Assembly: GCF_019175385.1 (NCBI RefSeq)
Contig: NC_083341.1
Coordinates: forward strand, 86,330,321 to 86,394,320
Direction: 5' to 3'
Length of the DNA: 64,000 nt
Source: Lycium barbarum
Lineage: Eukaryota > Streptophyta > Magnoliopsida > Solanales > Solanaceae
The translations under genes were made by a program, and so were the position numbers. The notes beneath the pieces were generated by a model. The model ran no database searches and had not been told where the DNA came from. It saw nothing but the letters and a program-made list of their open reading frames with translations. Shown here one piece after another: positions 24,938-36,374 of this stretch (within the stretch, counting starts at the first letter, position 1; the number at the start of each line of letters is the position of its first letter).

Positions 24938-26548
24938 GTATTCATCAAAGACTTTAGTCATCTCGATTTTCTTTCGAACAATCTTCGGAAACATAACAAC
25001 TAGAATCTTCGAACATCATAAATACGTATCAAGCCATATGGAATAGCTTATGGAAGTCAAAGATATTAGCCATCCTAGTGGCTCTAAGAATAGGATTTTC
25101 TGTAGAGGCATACATATACGTTATTGGTTCATTTCATAAAGGTCATGCCAAAAGAAGGAAAGGTAAGCTTTACATACCTCGATCGCTCGCTAAACAAATC
25201 CCGACTCAAGTCTCGGGCTCTCCAGTATCTACAATAACGTTATCAATTACCAAACATTAGCAACAAGTACTTACAAATTCAATTCTAACTAGTACTTGTC
25301 TACAAAAATTTCGGCAGCATCTCCCTTGTAAATTCAATATCCCTGAGAATTTAACTCGGCCAAATTTATCAACAATACCAACAACCATACTAATAATATC
25401 AAGAATAAATTTAAATTGCATTCTAACATTAGTAAGCTTCTCCTCTACGTAGCTTATCACATTCAATTCAACTACGTACATTCAAGCCAATATCAACGAT
25501 CACATATTCATTTCTAATCCAAGATCATTCAAACACAATTCAAGAACATTTCAAACAATCTATACAATATTCAAACAATTCCACCAACACCATACTCCAC
25601 CCGAATTCCCCACAAATGCAACAAAACTACAACGTTGCATTTTCTTCTTTCAAATTCACAAACTACAACAACAATGCACACTTTAGCAACTCCATTTCCA
25701 CAATTACATAAAAACCATATTAAAATCACATAATTTCCTACAACCAATTTCCATGCCAACTTGAACCAATAGTCTTTCATTGGCATCATAGAGTTCACAA
25801 CAACACAACTAACATACTACATAAAATTAATTCATCTTCCTCCACCCAATACCACCACACGGCCACACACATACAACACACCCACACGGCCCACACACAA
25901 CACATAACATTTCCATTATTTTCATTCAATTCTACTCACTACAACATATATAAATCTTCCATATCATGTAAAAGAATAAGAATTCTTACCTTTTCTTCAA
26001 TTTTCCACTTGCCACCAAGAGTGGTTTTCTTGCTTAAATAATTATACCACGTTGAAAAGGACCCTTGAATTAATAATATTACTAGAAAAATATAATTTTG
26101 GATCAAAGATTTAAGGCTTCAAGATTTTTTTATTTTTTTTTTGTGTGTGTTGGCCGAAACCCCTTCTTGCTCTCACTCTCTCTTTCTTTTTCTTGAAAGT
26201 TCTAAAAATGGAAGAATAAGTAGTGGTCCTCTCCTTTTATTTCATGGATTAAATTTTTCATGGGCCTTGGGCCATGTCCCTATGGCCGGCCACCTCTTGG
26301 CCATTTTCAAGCCCCAAAAAAAAAATTCCTTCTTTTTAATTCAAGCCCATTATTTCATGACAAATTTTTGTAACTCATGAAAACTATTTTCCAAATTTCC
26401 AATTTTGCCCTTAGCCTTCCTCCATATTTCCGCATCAATATTTTCCATGACCAACTTATATATTAAATAAGATCAAAATATTGCCTCATCTCTTACTAGT
26501 CACAATTATTTCGATTTATCCAAATGTGCAAAATTACGGGATATAACA
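24938..26548 (-). mobile_element. Element E: partial LTR within the duplication
   Basis: 1,611 bp equal to 22571-24187, the 5' half of an LTR on its own strand, ending GATATAACA. It lacks the R/U5-like half with the double hairpin. Confidence 0.9.
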
Positions 26549-27660
26549 TCCTCCCCCCCTTTAGAACATTCGTCCTCGAATGTTAAACTAGTCTTATAGG
26601 GTTTTCCAAACATTTCGGGGGAGTTTCTTTGTAGTCATCATATATAGTTCACTCATCATTCAACATAACCACTTTAGAAGTTCAAACTACCTATAAGTAT
26701 CGGAAACACGTAAAGGTACTTCTTCGTCATTTCTCTTTCAGTTTCCAGGTCACCTCATCCTTGTATGACTTGTATAACGTATATTCAATGTTAGTCACGG
26801 TCTTTCTTACTCTTGGTTTTCTCCGCTCTACATATTCCTCCCGTCAAATTTATGAACTACACCCATAATTCCACACGTTGTAAGCATGAAATACAGGAAA
26901 CGAGGTCATAACCAAAGTAGGGAATACAACAAATTAGTACAGTAATCAGAAAATCACACGGCTTGCCTTTCTATCATAAATCATGCATGTCCATGTCATA
27001 TCCAATTCATTATGGGGGCTTAGAAACATAAGTGAATAATCATCATGTACGTGTGCATATAGACCGTATTCCATACTACTACACTCTAACCCTTTTTTTT
27101 TCAGACCTGTTCTTCGAATTTCTACTCAGGTAGTTTCATGCTTTTCCTGTTGTCTCCTTTAGAGGTTTTACTCACTCATATTCTTTCTCTTTGACATTCT
27201 CGACACTTCAGATCTCCTTACCTTCTACGCACTCATTTTCTTTCTGCTCCCAGATATCGTTGTGTTAGCACTTTTCAGCCTTAACTAGTAGTAAATTCAG
27301 TATCATTTTACCTTGTAACATTTGCACTATATCTTTCACTTTGTCCCTTAAATTTCGTTCAGTTAATGTCTTCCGTACATCGTCGCACTTGTTGCTGGGA
27401 TTCACCTATCGATCAATACAGTCACAAATGGGATGTCCTATGCATACATATACATTACTGCCATATCTTTTACAAAACACTTCCAAATGCTATTTAAACT
27501 TACCCTGATTCCAAAGCTTTGTTGTGCTTTCTTCTTCTTCTTCACCGGCCTAGTCTACCTTAGCCTACCCGACCTCTTTAAGGTTTCTAATCGCTCCGCA
27601 TATTCTAATTTCCTTTAGGTTACCCCAAATTTCCTATTTGTTTCTTGTATCTATATTTGT

Positions 27661-27779
27661 GGAAATTTTAATACACTTCCCAGGGGGGGTCACCCATTCC
27701 AAAATTGCTCTGGCCCTAGCACGCTTAACCTCAAAACTTTAATGCATTTCGATGCGTTAATGCTGGTATAATTGCACCC
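27661..27779 (-). ncRNA. 5S rRNA-derived segment, copy 1 (pseudogene)
   Basis: The minus strand starts GGGTGCAATTATACCAGCA and contains GGTTAAGCGTGCTAGGG (exact plant box A core GTTAAGCGTGC, 27719-27729) and GAATGGGTGACC (box C region), then CTGGGAAGTG. Hand alignment to plant 5S rRNA is ungapped over the first 92 bases and then needs one two-base insertion. Most mismatches are transitions. The total is 119 bp against about 120 for the real gene. It is too diverged to be a working rRNA. It could be a capture of a 5S gene, a 5S-derived SINE or a Cassandra-type LTR. Confidence 0.85.
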
Positions 27780-27899
27780 ACTTCCCCGCACAACCCTTCT
27801 CACGTAATCTAGGGCAAGTCAGGGCCTTAACAATTTCCGGAAAGTTCTCGTAATGGGTCCCACTCCGATCTAAAGAGGGTCTTTTATTTTTCTGATTAT

Positions 27900-29518
27900 G
27901 TAGTTACCGACTTAGCCTTTTAAATTCTCAACATTCACTTTTTATCTGTATGAATAGCTACCTCAAACGGTTCTATCTATTCGGGTTTTATCCTAATCCC
28001 ACTAGTAACCAGGGAAAAATATATTTATCAACACATATACATTTCGGAAAAAGATAAGTAGTATACCTGTAACTACATCTGGTGACGCCTCCTGATCCTG
28101 CCGGTTGGCCAAAGCATATGTGCGGTTCGAAGGACCGCTAGAACCAGGAGCTCCGCCACGACCTCTACCGCGGCCTGCCGGTGTCGGCCGCATAGCTACA
28201 GAAGGGGGAGATGAACCAGCAACCGACCCAGTAGGCTGGGCTGAACCACAGGAACCATTCTTAAACGGGCACTCCCTCAGAACATGGCCCTGACGGCCAC
28301 AAAAGAAACAGACACCCATAGCACGATAACACCTCCCTGGGTGAGGCTTCCCACAGTAAGAACATCAAGGCATGGGTGGCTTTGACTGACTGAAACCTCT
28401 GCTTACTTGCGAACCCGAAGCCCTGGAACTTTGTCCAGCTCATGAGTATCCTGTGCTATCGAATCTCTCACCAGTAGATTGCGGGGGTCCACTTCGCGCT
28501 GGCTGAGAAGACTGTCTAGTGTGCTGTTGAGGCTGCCCGCCTCGAAACTCCCCAGAATAACCAGCTGGTCTAGCCCTCTTGGGCAATCTCCTGTCACAAT
28601 CCCTATCGGGATGACGTCCTCTATGTCGGTCCTCCATTCCCTGTGCGTATGCCTGCAACCGTGCAATATCCATCCCGGACTGAGATGCCATCACCATACA
28701 ACAATCAACCAGGTAATCATCCAACCCTATCACATACCGGTGCATCATGGCAGTCATATCAGCCATGATGGTGGGCGCATATATGGCTAGGGAGTCAAAC
28801 TCTAGGCTGTACTCCCGAACACTCCTGCCCCTCTGTCTCAGCTGCAAAAATCTGTTAACCCTCGCTCGCCGCATCTCGGGAGGCAGAAAATGACCGAGAA
28901 AGGCGGCTGTAAACTCATCCCATACAGCTGGAGGAGCATCCTCGCATCTGGAAAGCTCCCAGGACTCATACCAATTAACCGCCACATCACGCAGTCTATA
29001 TGAAGCCAGCTCGACAGACTCAGTCTCTGAAGCTCTGACTAATCTCAGCGTACGCTGCATCTATCGAATGAAGTCCTGGGGATCCTCCTCGGGTTTGGAC
29101 CCGTAGAACTCTGGGGGATTGCAGGTCAAGAAATCATGAACCCTCAAACTGTCGCGTCTATCCACATCATCACCCCCTAGCCCGCATCTGCGAGCCTGCC
29201 CCGCTACTAGCCTCGTCAATAACTGTACAGCATCTCTCATCGCCCTGTCCTCTGCTCCCGGCTGAAGAGCTGGTGGCTTGGGCGCTGGAGCCTCTGGAGC
29301 TAATGGTGGAGCCGCCTCCTGATCCATGGTGGCAGCGGCTGCTGCTCCAGGCTCCTCTAATGGTGGGGGTGTAGCAGAACCCGCTGACTGGGGCATAACC
29401 TCGGGCATAGTCTGGGCACGGGCCCTCGTAACGCCCTGAGCCTGGCTAGTCTCCCCAACTGCTGCTGACTTGCCCTTCTGGGCAGCTGTCGCTTTTCTCG
29501 GAGGCATCGCTGAAAACA
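27900..29518 (-). pseudogene. Element E: gag copy 1 and protease remnant
   Basis: Reads from MPPRKATAAQKGK (start at 29507-29509; the frame opens slightly upstream) through a proline/alanine-rich N-terminus and the Retrotrans_gag core (FYGSKPEEDPQDFIR, then VNWYESWELSR). Two knuckles follow: CSYCGKPHPGRC and CFFCGRQGHVLREC. A CAG-to-TAG stop splits it at 29061, and a TGA follows the GYS at 28440. After NVYVLI (about 28025) the protease active site is missing; a decayed stretch resembling GVKPE-PFEV follows at about 27960. No RT or integrase. Confidence 0.9.
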
Positions 29519-29694
29519 TAGCAATCTGTTAGAAAAGAACCACCCTAATAGCACAGCTCTATCGCACGATCTAAGATCCAAAGAAAGGTAACACCCTAAA
29601 CGTCCTGTAGCCTCCTGTTTATAGATGTGGTGCACAACACACCGATAAAGAAGACTCTACTAGACACGGCCTGTAGACATTCCGAGGACAAACC

Positions 29695-29706
29695 GCTCTG
29701 ATACCA
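29695..29706 (-). other. Primer-binding site of E, internal 1
   Basis: Exact minus-strand TGGTATCAGAGC, four bases from the LTR-b end at 29711. Confidence 0.95.
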
Positions 29707-30150
29707 CTTTTGTCACGACCCAACCCCGTGGGCCGCGACTAGTGCCCGAGATGGACACTCGTACATACCTACTAACCAAATTTCACTTGCGTTTACATAT
29801 TAAGGATTTCGTGCATACAAAACCATATACATATCATTTAGGTCATCGATTATATTATAACACATAAATCGATCAGGTTATTGTAGTATATGGGAAAACC
29901 GGACATAAACCAGATAAACATCACTGATCAAACGCGACCCACGACCCACATACATGTCTACAGGCCTCTAACAAAGACAACAGAAACATATGACGGGATA
30001 GGGCCCCGCCGAACCCCTGAATAGTCATATACACATAAATATGTACAACAGAAAGATATATACCAAAAGTGTGGGCTCCGGATCAAAGGAGCACTCCAAA
30101 GTAGCAGAATGGGCACCCTAGACTGGCGGATCACCACAATAAGCGTCTGT

Positions 30151-30222
30151 ACCTGTGGGCATGAAACGCAGCCCCCGAAGAAAGGGGGTCAGTACGGAAT
30201 ATGTACTAAGTATGTAAGGCAT
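30151..30222 (-). other. Conserved LTR double-hairpin block (E LTR-b)
   Basis: As in LTR-a; the CCCCC/GGGGG second stem is kept, and the first stem reads TAGTAC/GTACTG. Confidence 0.75.
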
Positions 30223-30497
30223 GAAATACAGAAAACAGAGCCATAACCGGAACAACGATACAAAAGTAAGTGCATTATCCAGATTACCAAAGCGCTATTT
30301 TCCCGATCACAAACCATATATGCAGATGTCATATGCCAGAAAAGTGCAGGCCCAGAATATCAGAATGATTGTTTTCCAAACGCAGATCGTATATGCCGAA
30401 GTCATATGTCAGAAGAAGTACGGATCCAGAATGTCAGAACATTTGTTTTCCAGACGCAAACCAAACATCTCAGAATCATATATCGTATATATACATA

Positions 30498-30960
30498 TAA
30501 CAGATCCCGGCCCTCTAGTGAGGGACGCGGTGAACAGAATCATATAACAGATCCCGGCCCTCTGGTAAGGGACGCGGTGAACAGAATCATATAACAGATC
30601 CCGGCCCTCTAGTAAGGGACGCGGTGGACAGAATCATCAGAAGCCAAAATCAGATACCATATATGCATGTAACAGATCCCGGCCCTTTAGTGAGGGACGC
30701 GGTGGACAGAGTAATCCATGCATGTCAGAATCATGTACCGTGAATGCAGATAACAGATCCCGGCTCTGTATTGCGGAACGCGGTGAACAGAATCATCATA
30801 TGCCATCCTGGCCGCCATCCCTATATCATCATATACAGACACACATATCACAGAACCCGGCCCGCAAGGGAGATGGACGCGGTGAACAAATCAGAGAAAG
30901 ATGCACGATAATAGAACCTGGCCCGGGGCGCAGTGAATAACATACTGAGGCTTGCACGAA
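30498..30960 (-). repeat. GC-rich minisatellite in E LTR-b
   Basis: Same array as 21626-22010 with one more 47-bp unit, showing copy-number change between LTRs of one array. Confidence 0.8.
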
Positions 30961-33900
30961 CAGAGCAGTAAGAACCCATATGCACACATGTCCAGACTCA
31001 ATAGATACGTACACTTACCGACATTTGAAGATCATAAACATGTCCCGAATCAATCGAAGTTAGTATGTGAGAGTTTCGGACATTTTTTTACCACAGAACT
31101 TTTACAGACATTCAAGCAAATCCGAGATCTCTTACGAAAGTTAGGGACATCAAAACTTACAAAACTCTTTAGAAACAAAATTCTTTATGCTTATCTTGTT
31201 ATTCATTCATATAATAAGCTCGATTATATCGAGCGTACCCATATCGAAAGTGGACAAGAATCGTAGACAACTCGGAACATCCCAAATAGAGCTTCAGAAG
31301 ACATAGATACGTATCAAAACCATATGCATATAACTGAATAAATAAATTCCAAGATTCGATGGACAAATATATTTACCGACATCTGAGGACTCAGAAACAA
31401 GTTTCGGGTCAATCGGAATTAGGAAAAGAAAGTTGCGAGCTTCTGAAGTACAGAACCGTCTAAAAACATTTCATAAGCCATATTCGGAAATTCAAGTATC
31501 ATTCATATTAGGAAACTTTCGAATAACATTATGGATCAAATCAAATGGAGACTTTAGGACCATATTGACGTATCAAAGTATTCATCAAAGACTTTAGTCA
31601 TCTCGATTTTCTTTCGAACAATCTTCGGAAACATAACAACTAGAATCTTCGAACATCATAAATACGTATCAAGCCATATGGAATAGCTTATGGAAGTCAA
31701 AGATATTAGTCATCCTAGTGGCTCTAAGAATAAGATTTTCTTTAGAGGCATACATATAAGTTATTGGTTCATTTCATAAAGGTCATGCCAAAAGAAGGAA
31801 AGGTAAGCTTTACATACCTCGATCGCTCGCTAAACAAATCCCGACTCAAGTCTCGGGCTCTCCAGTATCTACAATAACGTTATCAATTACCAAACATTAG
31901 CTACAAGTACTTAGAAATTCAATTCTAACTAGTACTTGTCTACAAAAATTTCGGCAGCATCTCCCTTGTAAATTCAACATCCCCGAGAATTTAACTCGGC
32001 CAAATTCATCAACAACCATACCAACAATACCAACAACCATACTAATAATATCAAGAATCAATTTAAATTGCATTCTAACATTAGTAACCTTCTCCTCTAC
32101 GTAGCTTATCACATTCAATTCAACTACGTACATTCAAGCCAATATCAACGCTCACATATTCATTTCTAATCCAAGATCATTCAAACACAATTCAAGAACA
32201 TTTCAAACAATCTATACAATATTCAAACAATTCCACCAACACCATACTCCACCCGAAATCCCCACAAATGCAACAAAACTACAATGTTGCATTTTCTTCT
32301 CCCAAAATCACAAACTACAACAACAATGCACACTTTAGCAACTCCATTTCCACAATTACATAAAAACCATATTAAAATCACATAATTTCCTACACCCAAT
32401 TTCCATGCCAACTTGAACCATTAGTCTTTCATTGGCATCATAGAGTTCACAACAACACAACTAACATACTACATAAAATTAATTCATCTTCCTCCACCCA
32501 ATACCACCACACGGCCACACACATACAGCTCACCCACACGGCCCACACACAACACATAACATTTCCATTATTTTAATTCAATTCTACTCACTACAACATA
32601 TATAAATCTTCCATAACATGTAAAAGAATAAGAATTCTTACCTTTTCTTCAATTTTCCACTTCCCACCAAGAGTGGTTTTCTTGCTTAAATAATTATACC
32701 ACGTTGAAGAGGACCCTTGAATTAGTAATATTACTAGAAAAATATAATTTAGGATCAAAGATTTAAGGCTTCAAGATTATTGTTATTTTTGTTTTTTGTG
32801 TGTGTTGGCCGAAACCCCTTCTTGCTCTCACTCTCTCTTTCTTTTTCTTGAAAGTTCTAAAAATGGAAGAATAAGTAGTGGTCCTCTCCTTTTATTTCAT
32901 GGATTAAATTTTTCATGGGCCTTGGGCCATGCCCCTATGGCCGGCCACCTCTTGGCCATTTTCAAGCCCAAAAAAAAAAAATTCCTTCTTTTTATTTCAA
33001 GCCCATTATTTCATGACAAATTTTTGTAACCCATGAAAACTATTTTCCAAATTTTCAATTTTGCCCTTAGCCTTCCTCCATATTTCCGCATCAATATTTT
33101 CCATGAACAACTTATATATTAAATAAGATCAAAATATTGCCTCATCTCTTACTAGTCACAATTATTTCGATTTATCCAAACGTGCAAAATTACAGGATAT
33201 AACATCCTCCCCCCCCCCCCCCCCCCCTTTAGAACATTCGTCCTCGAATGTTAAACTAGTCTTATAGGGTTTTCCAAACATTTCGGGGGAGTTTCTTTGT
33301 AGTCATCATATATAGTTCACTCATCATTCAACATAACCACTTTAGAAGTTCAAACTACCTGTAAGTATCGGAAACACGTAAAGGTACTTCTTCGTCATTT
33401 CTCTTTCACTTTCCAGGTCACCTCCTCCTTGTATGACTTGTATAACGTATATTCAATCTTAGTCACGGTCTTTCTTACTCCTGGTTTTCTCCGCTCTACA
33501 TATTCCTCCCGTCAAATTTATGAACTACACCCATAATTCCACACGTTGTAAGCATGAAATACAGGAAACGAGGTCATAACCGAAGTAGGGAATATAGCAA
33601 ATTAGTACAGTAATCATAAAATCACACGGCTTGCCTTTCTATCAGAAATCATGCATGTCCATGTCATATCCAATTCATTATGGGGGCTTAGAAACATAAG
33701 TGAATAATCATCATGTACGTGTGCATATAGACCGTATTCCATACTACTACACTCTAACCCTTTTTTTTTCAGACATGTTCTTCGAATTTCTACTCAGGTA
33801 GTTTCATGCTTTTCCTGTCGTCTCCTTTAGAGGTTTTACTCACTCATATTCTTTCTCTTTGACATTCCCGACACTTTAGATCTCCTTACCTTCTACGCAC

Positions 33901-34325
33901 TCATTTTCTTTCTGCTCCCAGATATCGTTGTGTTAGGACTTTTCAGCCTTAACTAGTAGTAAATTCAGTATCATTTTACCTTGTAACATTTGCACTATAT
34001 CTTTCACTTTGTCCCTTAAATTTCGTTCAGTTAATGTCTTCCGTATATCGTCGCACTGGTTGCTGGGATTCACCTATTGATCAATACAGTCACAAATGGG
34101 ATGTCCTATGCATACATATACATTACTGCCATTTCTTTTACAAAACACTTCCAAATGCTATTTAAACTTACCCTGATTCCAAAGCTGTGTTGTGCTTTCT
34201 TCTTCTTCACCGGCCTAGTCTACCTTAGCCTACCCGACCTCTTTAAGGTTTCTAATCGCTCCGCATATTCTAATTTCCTTTAGGTTACCCCAAATTTCCT
34301 ATTTGTTTCTTGTATCTATATTTGT

Positions 34326-34444
34326 GGAAATTTTAATACACCTCCCAGGGGGGGTCACCCATTCCAAAATTGCTCTGGCCCTAGCACGCTTAACCTCAAA
34401 ACTTTAATGCATTTCGATGCGTTAATGCTGGTATAATTGCACCC
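34326..34444 (-). ncRNA. 5S rRNA-derived segment, copy 2 (pseudogene)
   Basis: Same 119-bp segment as 27661-27779, with one visible difference near the 3' end (CTGGGAGGTG). It shows that the 5S segment was in the element before the array formed. Confidence 0.85.
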
Positions 34445-34559
34445 ACTTCCCCGCACAACCCTTCTCACGTAATCTAGGGCAAGTCAGGGCCTTAACAATT
34501 TCCGGAAGGTTCTCGTAACGGGCCCCACTCCGATCTAAAGAGGGTCTTTTATTTTTCTG

Positions 34560-36172
34560 ATTATGTAGTTACCGACTTAGCCTTTTAAATTCTCAACATT
34601 CACTTTTTATCTGTATGAATAGCTACCTCAAACGGTTCTAACTATTCGGGTTTTATCCCAATCCCACTAGTAACCAGGGAAAAATATATTTATCAACACA
34701 TATACATTTCGGAAGAAGATAAGTAGTATACCTGTAACTACATCTGGTGACGCCTCTTGATCCTGCCGGCTGGCCAAAGCATATGTGCGGTTCGAAGGAC
34801 CGCTAGAACCGGGAGCTCCGCCACGACCTCTACCGCGGCCTGCCGGTGTCGGCCGCATAGCTACAGAAGGGGGAGATGAACCAGCAACCAACCCAGTGGG
34901 CTGGACTGAACCACAGGAACCATTCTTAAATGGGCACTCCCTCAGAACATGGCCCTGACGGCCACAAAAGAAACAGACACCCATAGCACGATAACACCTC
35001 CCTGGGTGAGGCTTCCCACAGTAAGAACACCAAGGAATGGGTGGCTTTGACTGACTGAAACCTCTGCTTACTTGCGAACCCGAAGCCCTGGAACTTTTTC
35101 CAGCTCCTGAGTATCCTGTGCTATCGAATCTCTCTCCAGTAGATTGCGGGGTGCACTTCGCGCTGGCTGAGAAGACTGTCTAGTGTGTTGTTGAGGCTGC
35201 CCGCCTCGAAACCCCCCAGAATAACCAGCTGGTCTATCCCTCTTGGGCAATCTCCTATCACAATCCCTATCGGGCTGACGCCCTCTATGTCGGTCCTCCA
35301 TTCCCTGTGCGTATGCCTGCAACCGTGCAATATCCATCCCGGACTGATATGCCATCGCCATACAACTATCAACCAGGTAATCATCCAACCCTATCACATA
35401 CCGGTGCATCCTGTCAGTCATATCAGCCACGATGGTGGGCGCATATCTGGCTAGGGAGTCAAACTCTAGGCTGTACTCCCGAACACTCCTGCCCCTTTGT
35501 CTCAGCTGCAAAAATCTGTCAACCCTCGCTCGCCGCATCTCGGGAGGCAGAAAATGTCCGAGAAAGGCGGCTGTAAACTCATCCCATACAGCTGGAGGAG
35601 CATCCTCGCCTCTGGATAGCTCCCAGGACTCATACCAATTAACCGCCACATCACGCAGTCTATATGAAGCCAGCTCGACAGACTCAGTCTCAGAAGCTCT
35701 GACTAATCTCAGCGTACGCTGCATCTGTCGAATGAAGTCCTGGGGATCCTCCTCGGGTTTGGACCCGTAGAACTCTGGGGGATTGCAGGTCAAGAAATCA
35801 TGAACCCTCAAACGGTCGCGTCTATCCACATCATCACCCCATAGCCCGCGTCTGCGAGCCTGCCCCGCTACTAGCCTCGTCAATAACTGTACAGCATCTC
35901 TCATCGCCCTGTCCTCTGCTCCCGGCTGAGGAGCTGGTGGCTTGGGCGCTGGAGCCTCTGGAGCTAATGGTGGAGCCGCCTCCTTATCCATGGTGGCAGC
36001 GGCTGCTGCTCCAGGCTCCTCTAATGGTGGGGGTGTAGCAGAACCCGCTGACTGGGGCACAACCTCGGGCATAGTCTGGGCACGGGCCCTGGTAACTCCC
36101 TAAGCCTGGCCAGTCTCCCCAACTGCTGCTGACTTGCCCTTCTGGGCAGCTATCGCTTTTATCGGAGACATC
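34560..36172 (-). pseudogene. Element E: gag copy 2 and protease remnant
   Basis: Same protein as copy 1. It begins MSPIKAIAAQKGK at about 36172. A CAG-to-TAG stop near 36102 separates the N-terminus from the long open part (36072 down). A one-base deletion near 35150 shifts the frame before the knuckles, which are readable at 34667-34984. So each gag copy is inactive by different lesions. Confidence 0.9.
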
Positions 36173-36358
36173 GCTGAAAACATAGCAATCTGTTAGAAAA
36201 GAACCACCCTAATAGCACAGCTCTATCGCACGATCTAAGATCCAAAGAAAGGTAATACCCTAAACGTCCTGTAGCCTCCTGTTTATAGATGTGGTGCACA
36301 ACACAACGATAAAGAAGACTCTACTAGACACGGCCTGTAGACATTCCGAGGACAAACC

Positions 36359-36370
36359 GCTCTGATACCA
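36359..36370 (-). other. Primer-binding site of E, internal 2
   Basis: Exact minus-strand TGGTATCAGAGC, four bases from LTR-c. Confidence 0.95.
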
Positions 36371-36374
36371 CTTT

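Larger units (their letters stand above)
22571..27300. repeat. 2.37-kb tandem duplication across an LTR-internal boundary
   Basis: Unit 1 is 22571-24937 and unit 2 is 24938-27300. Both run from LTR 'gtattcatcaaagac' to internal 'gtaaattcag'. The junction at 24935-24942 shares a 'cagtat/agtat' microhomology with both parents. Not present at the other two LTR-internal junctions (33204 and 39064). Confidence 0.88.
26549..29710 (-). mobile_element. Element E: internal region 1
   Basis: 3,162 bp. Minus-strand order: primer site (29695-29706, TGGTATCAGAGC, exact), leader (about 29520-29694), gag (29518 down to about 28050), protease remnant (about 27900-28010), 5S-like segment (27661-27779), purine-rich non-coding 3' part (26560-27660), purine tract. 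The 3' part contains no protein I can recognise. Confidence 0.9.
29711..33204 (-). mobile_element. Element E: LTR-b (central LTR)
   Basis: 3,494 bp, the longest and probably most complete E LTR. It is the 5' LTR of internal 1 and the 3' LTR of internal 2. It has three 47-bp units (starting at 30501, 30548 and 30595) and the double hairpin (30151-30222). Confidence 0.92.
33205..36374 (-). mobile_element. Element E: internal region 2
   Basis: 3,170 bp, same content and order as internal 1. The purine-tract complement is expanded to 19 C (33209-33227) where the other two copies have 7. Exact primer site at 36359-36370. Confidence 0.9.

Noticed and set aside
22711..26380. Recurrent 60-80 residue ORFs (starting MALR and MYVV) found in each E LTR
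   Set aside because: They recur only because the LTR recurs. They sit in the promoter-side half of the LTR and differ by stops and indels between copies.
27300..27660. Captured host gene in the 3' part of the E internal region
   Set aside because: Purine-rich on the element strand, no ORF longer than chance, no recognisable protein; I could assign nothing to it.
27661..27779. A working 5S rRNA gene
   Set aside because: Hand alignment shows many substitutions across the whole molecule, a two-base insertion and no canonical T-rich terminator right after it. It is a derived, non-functional segment.
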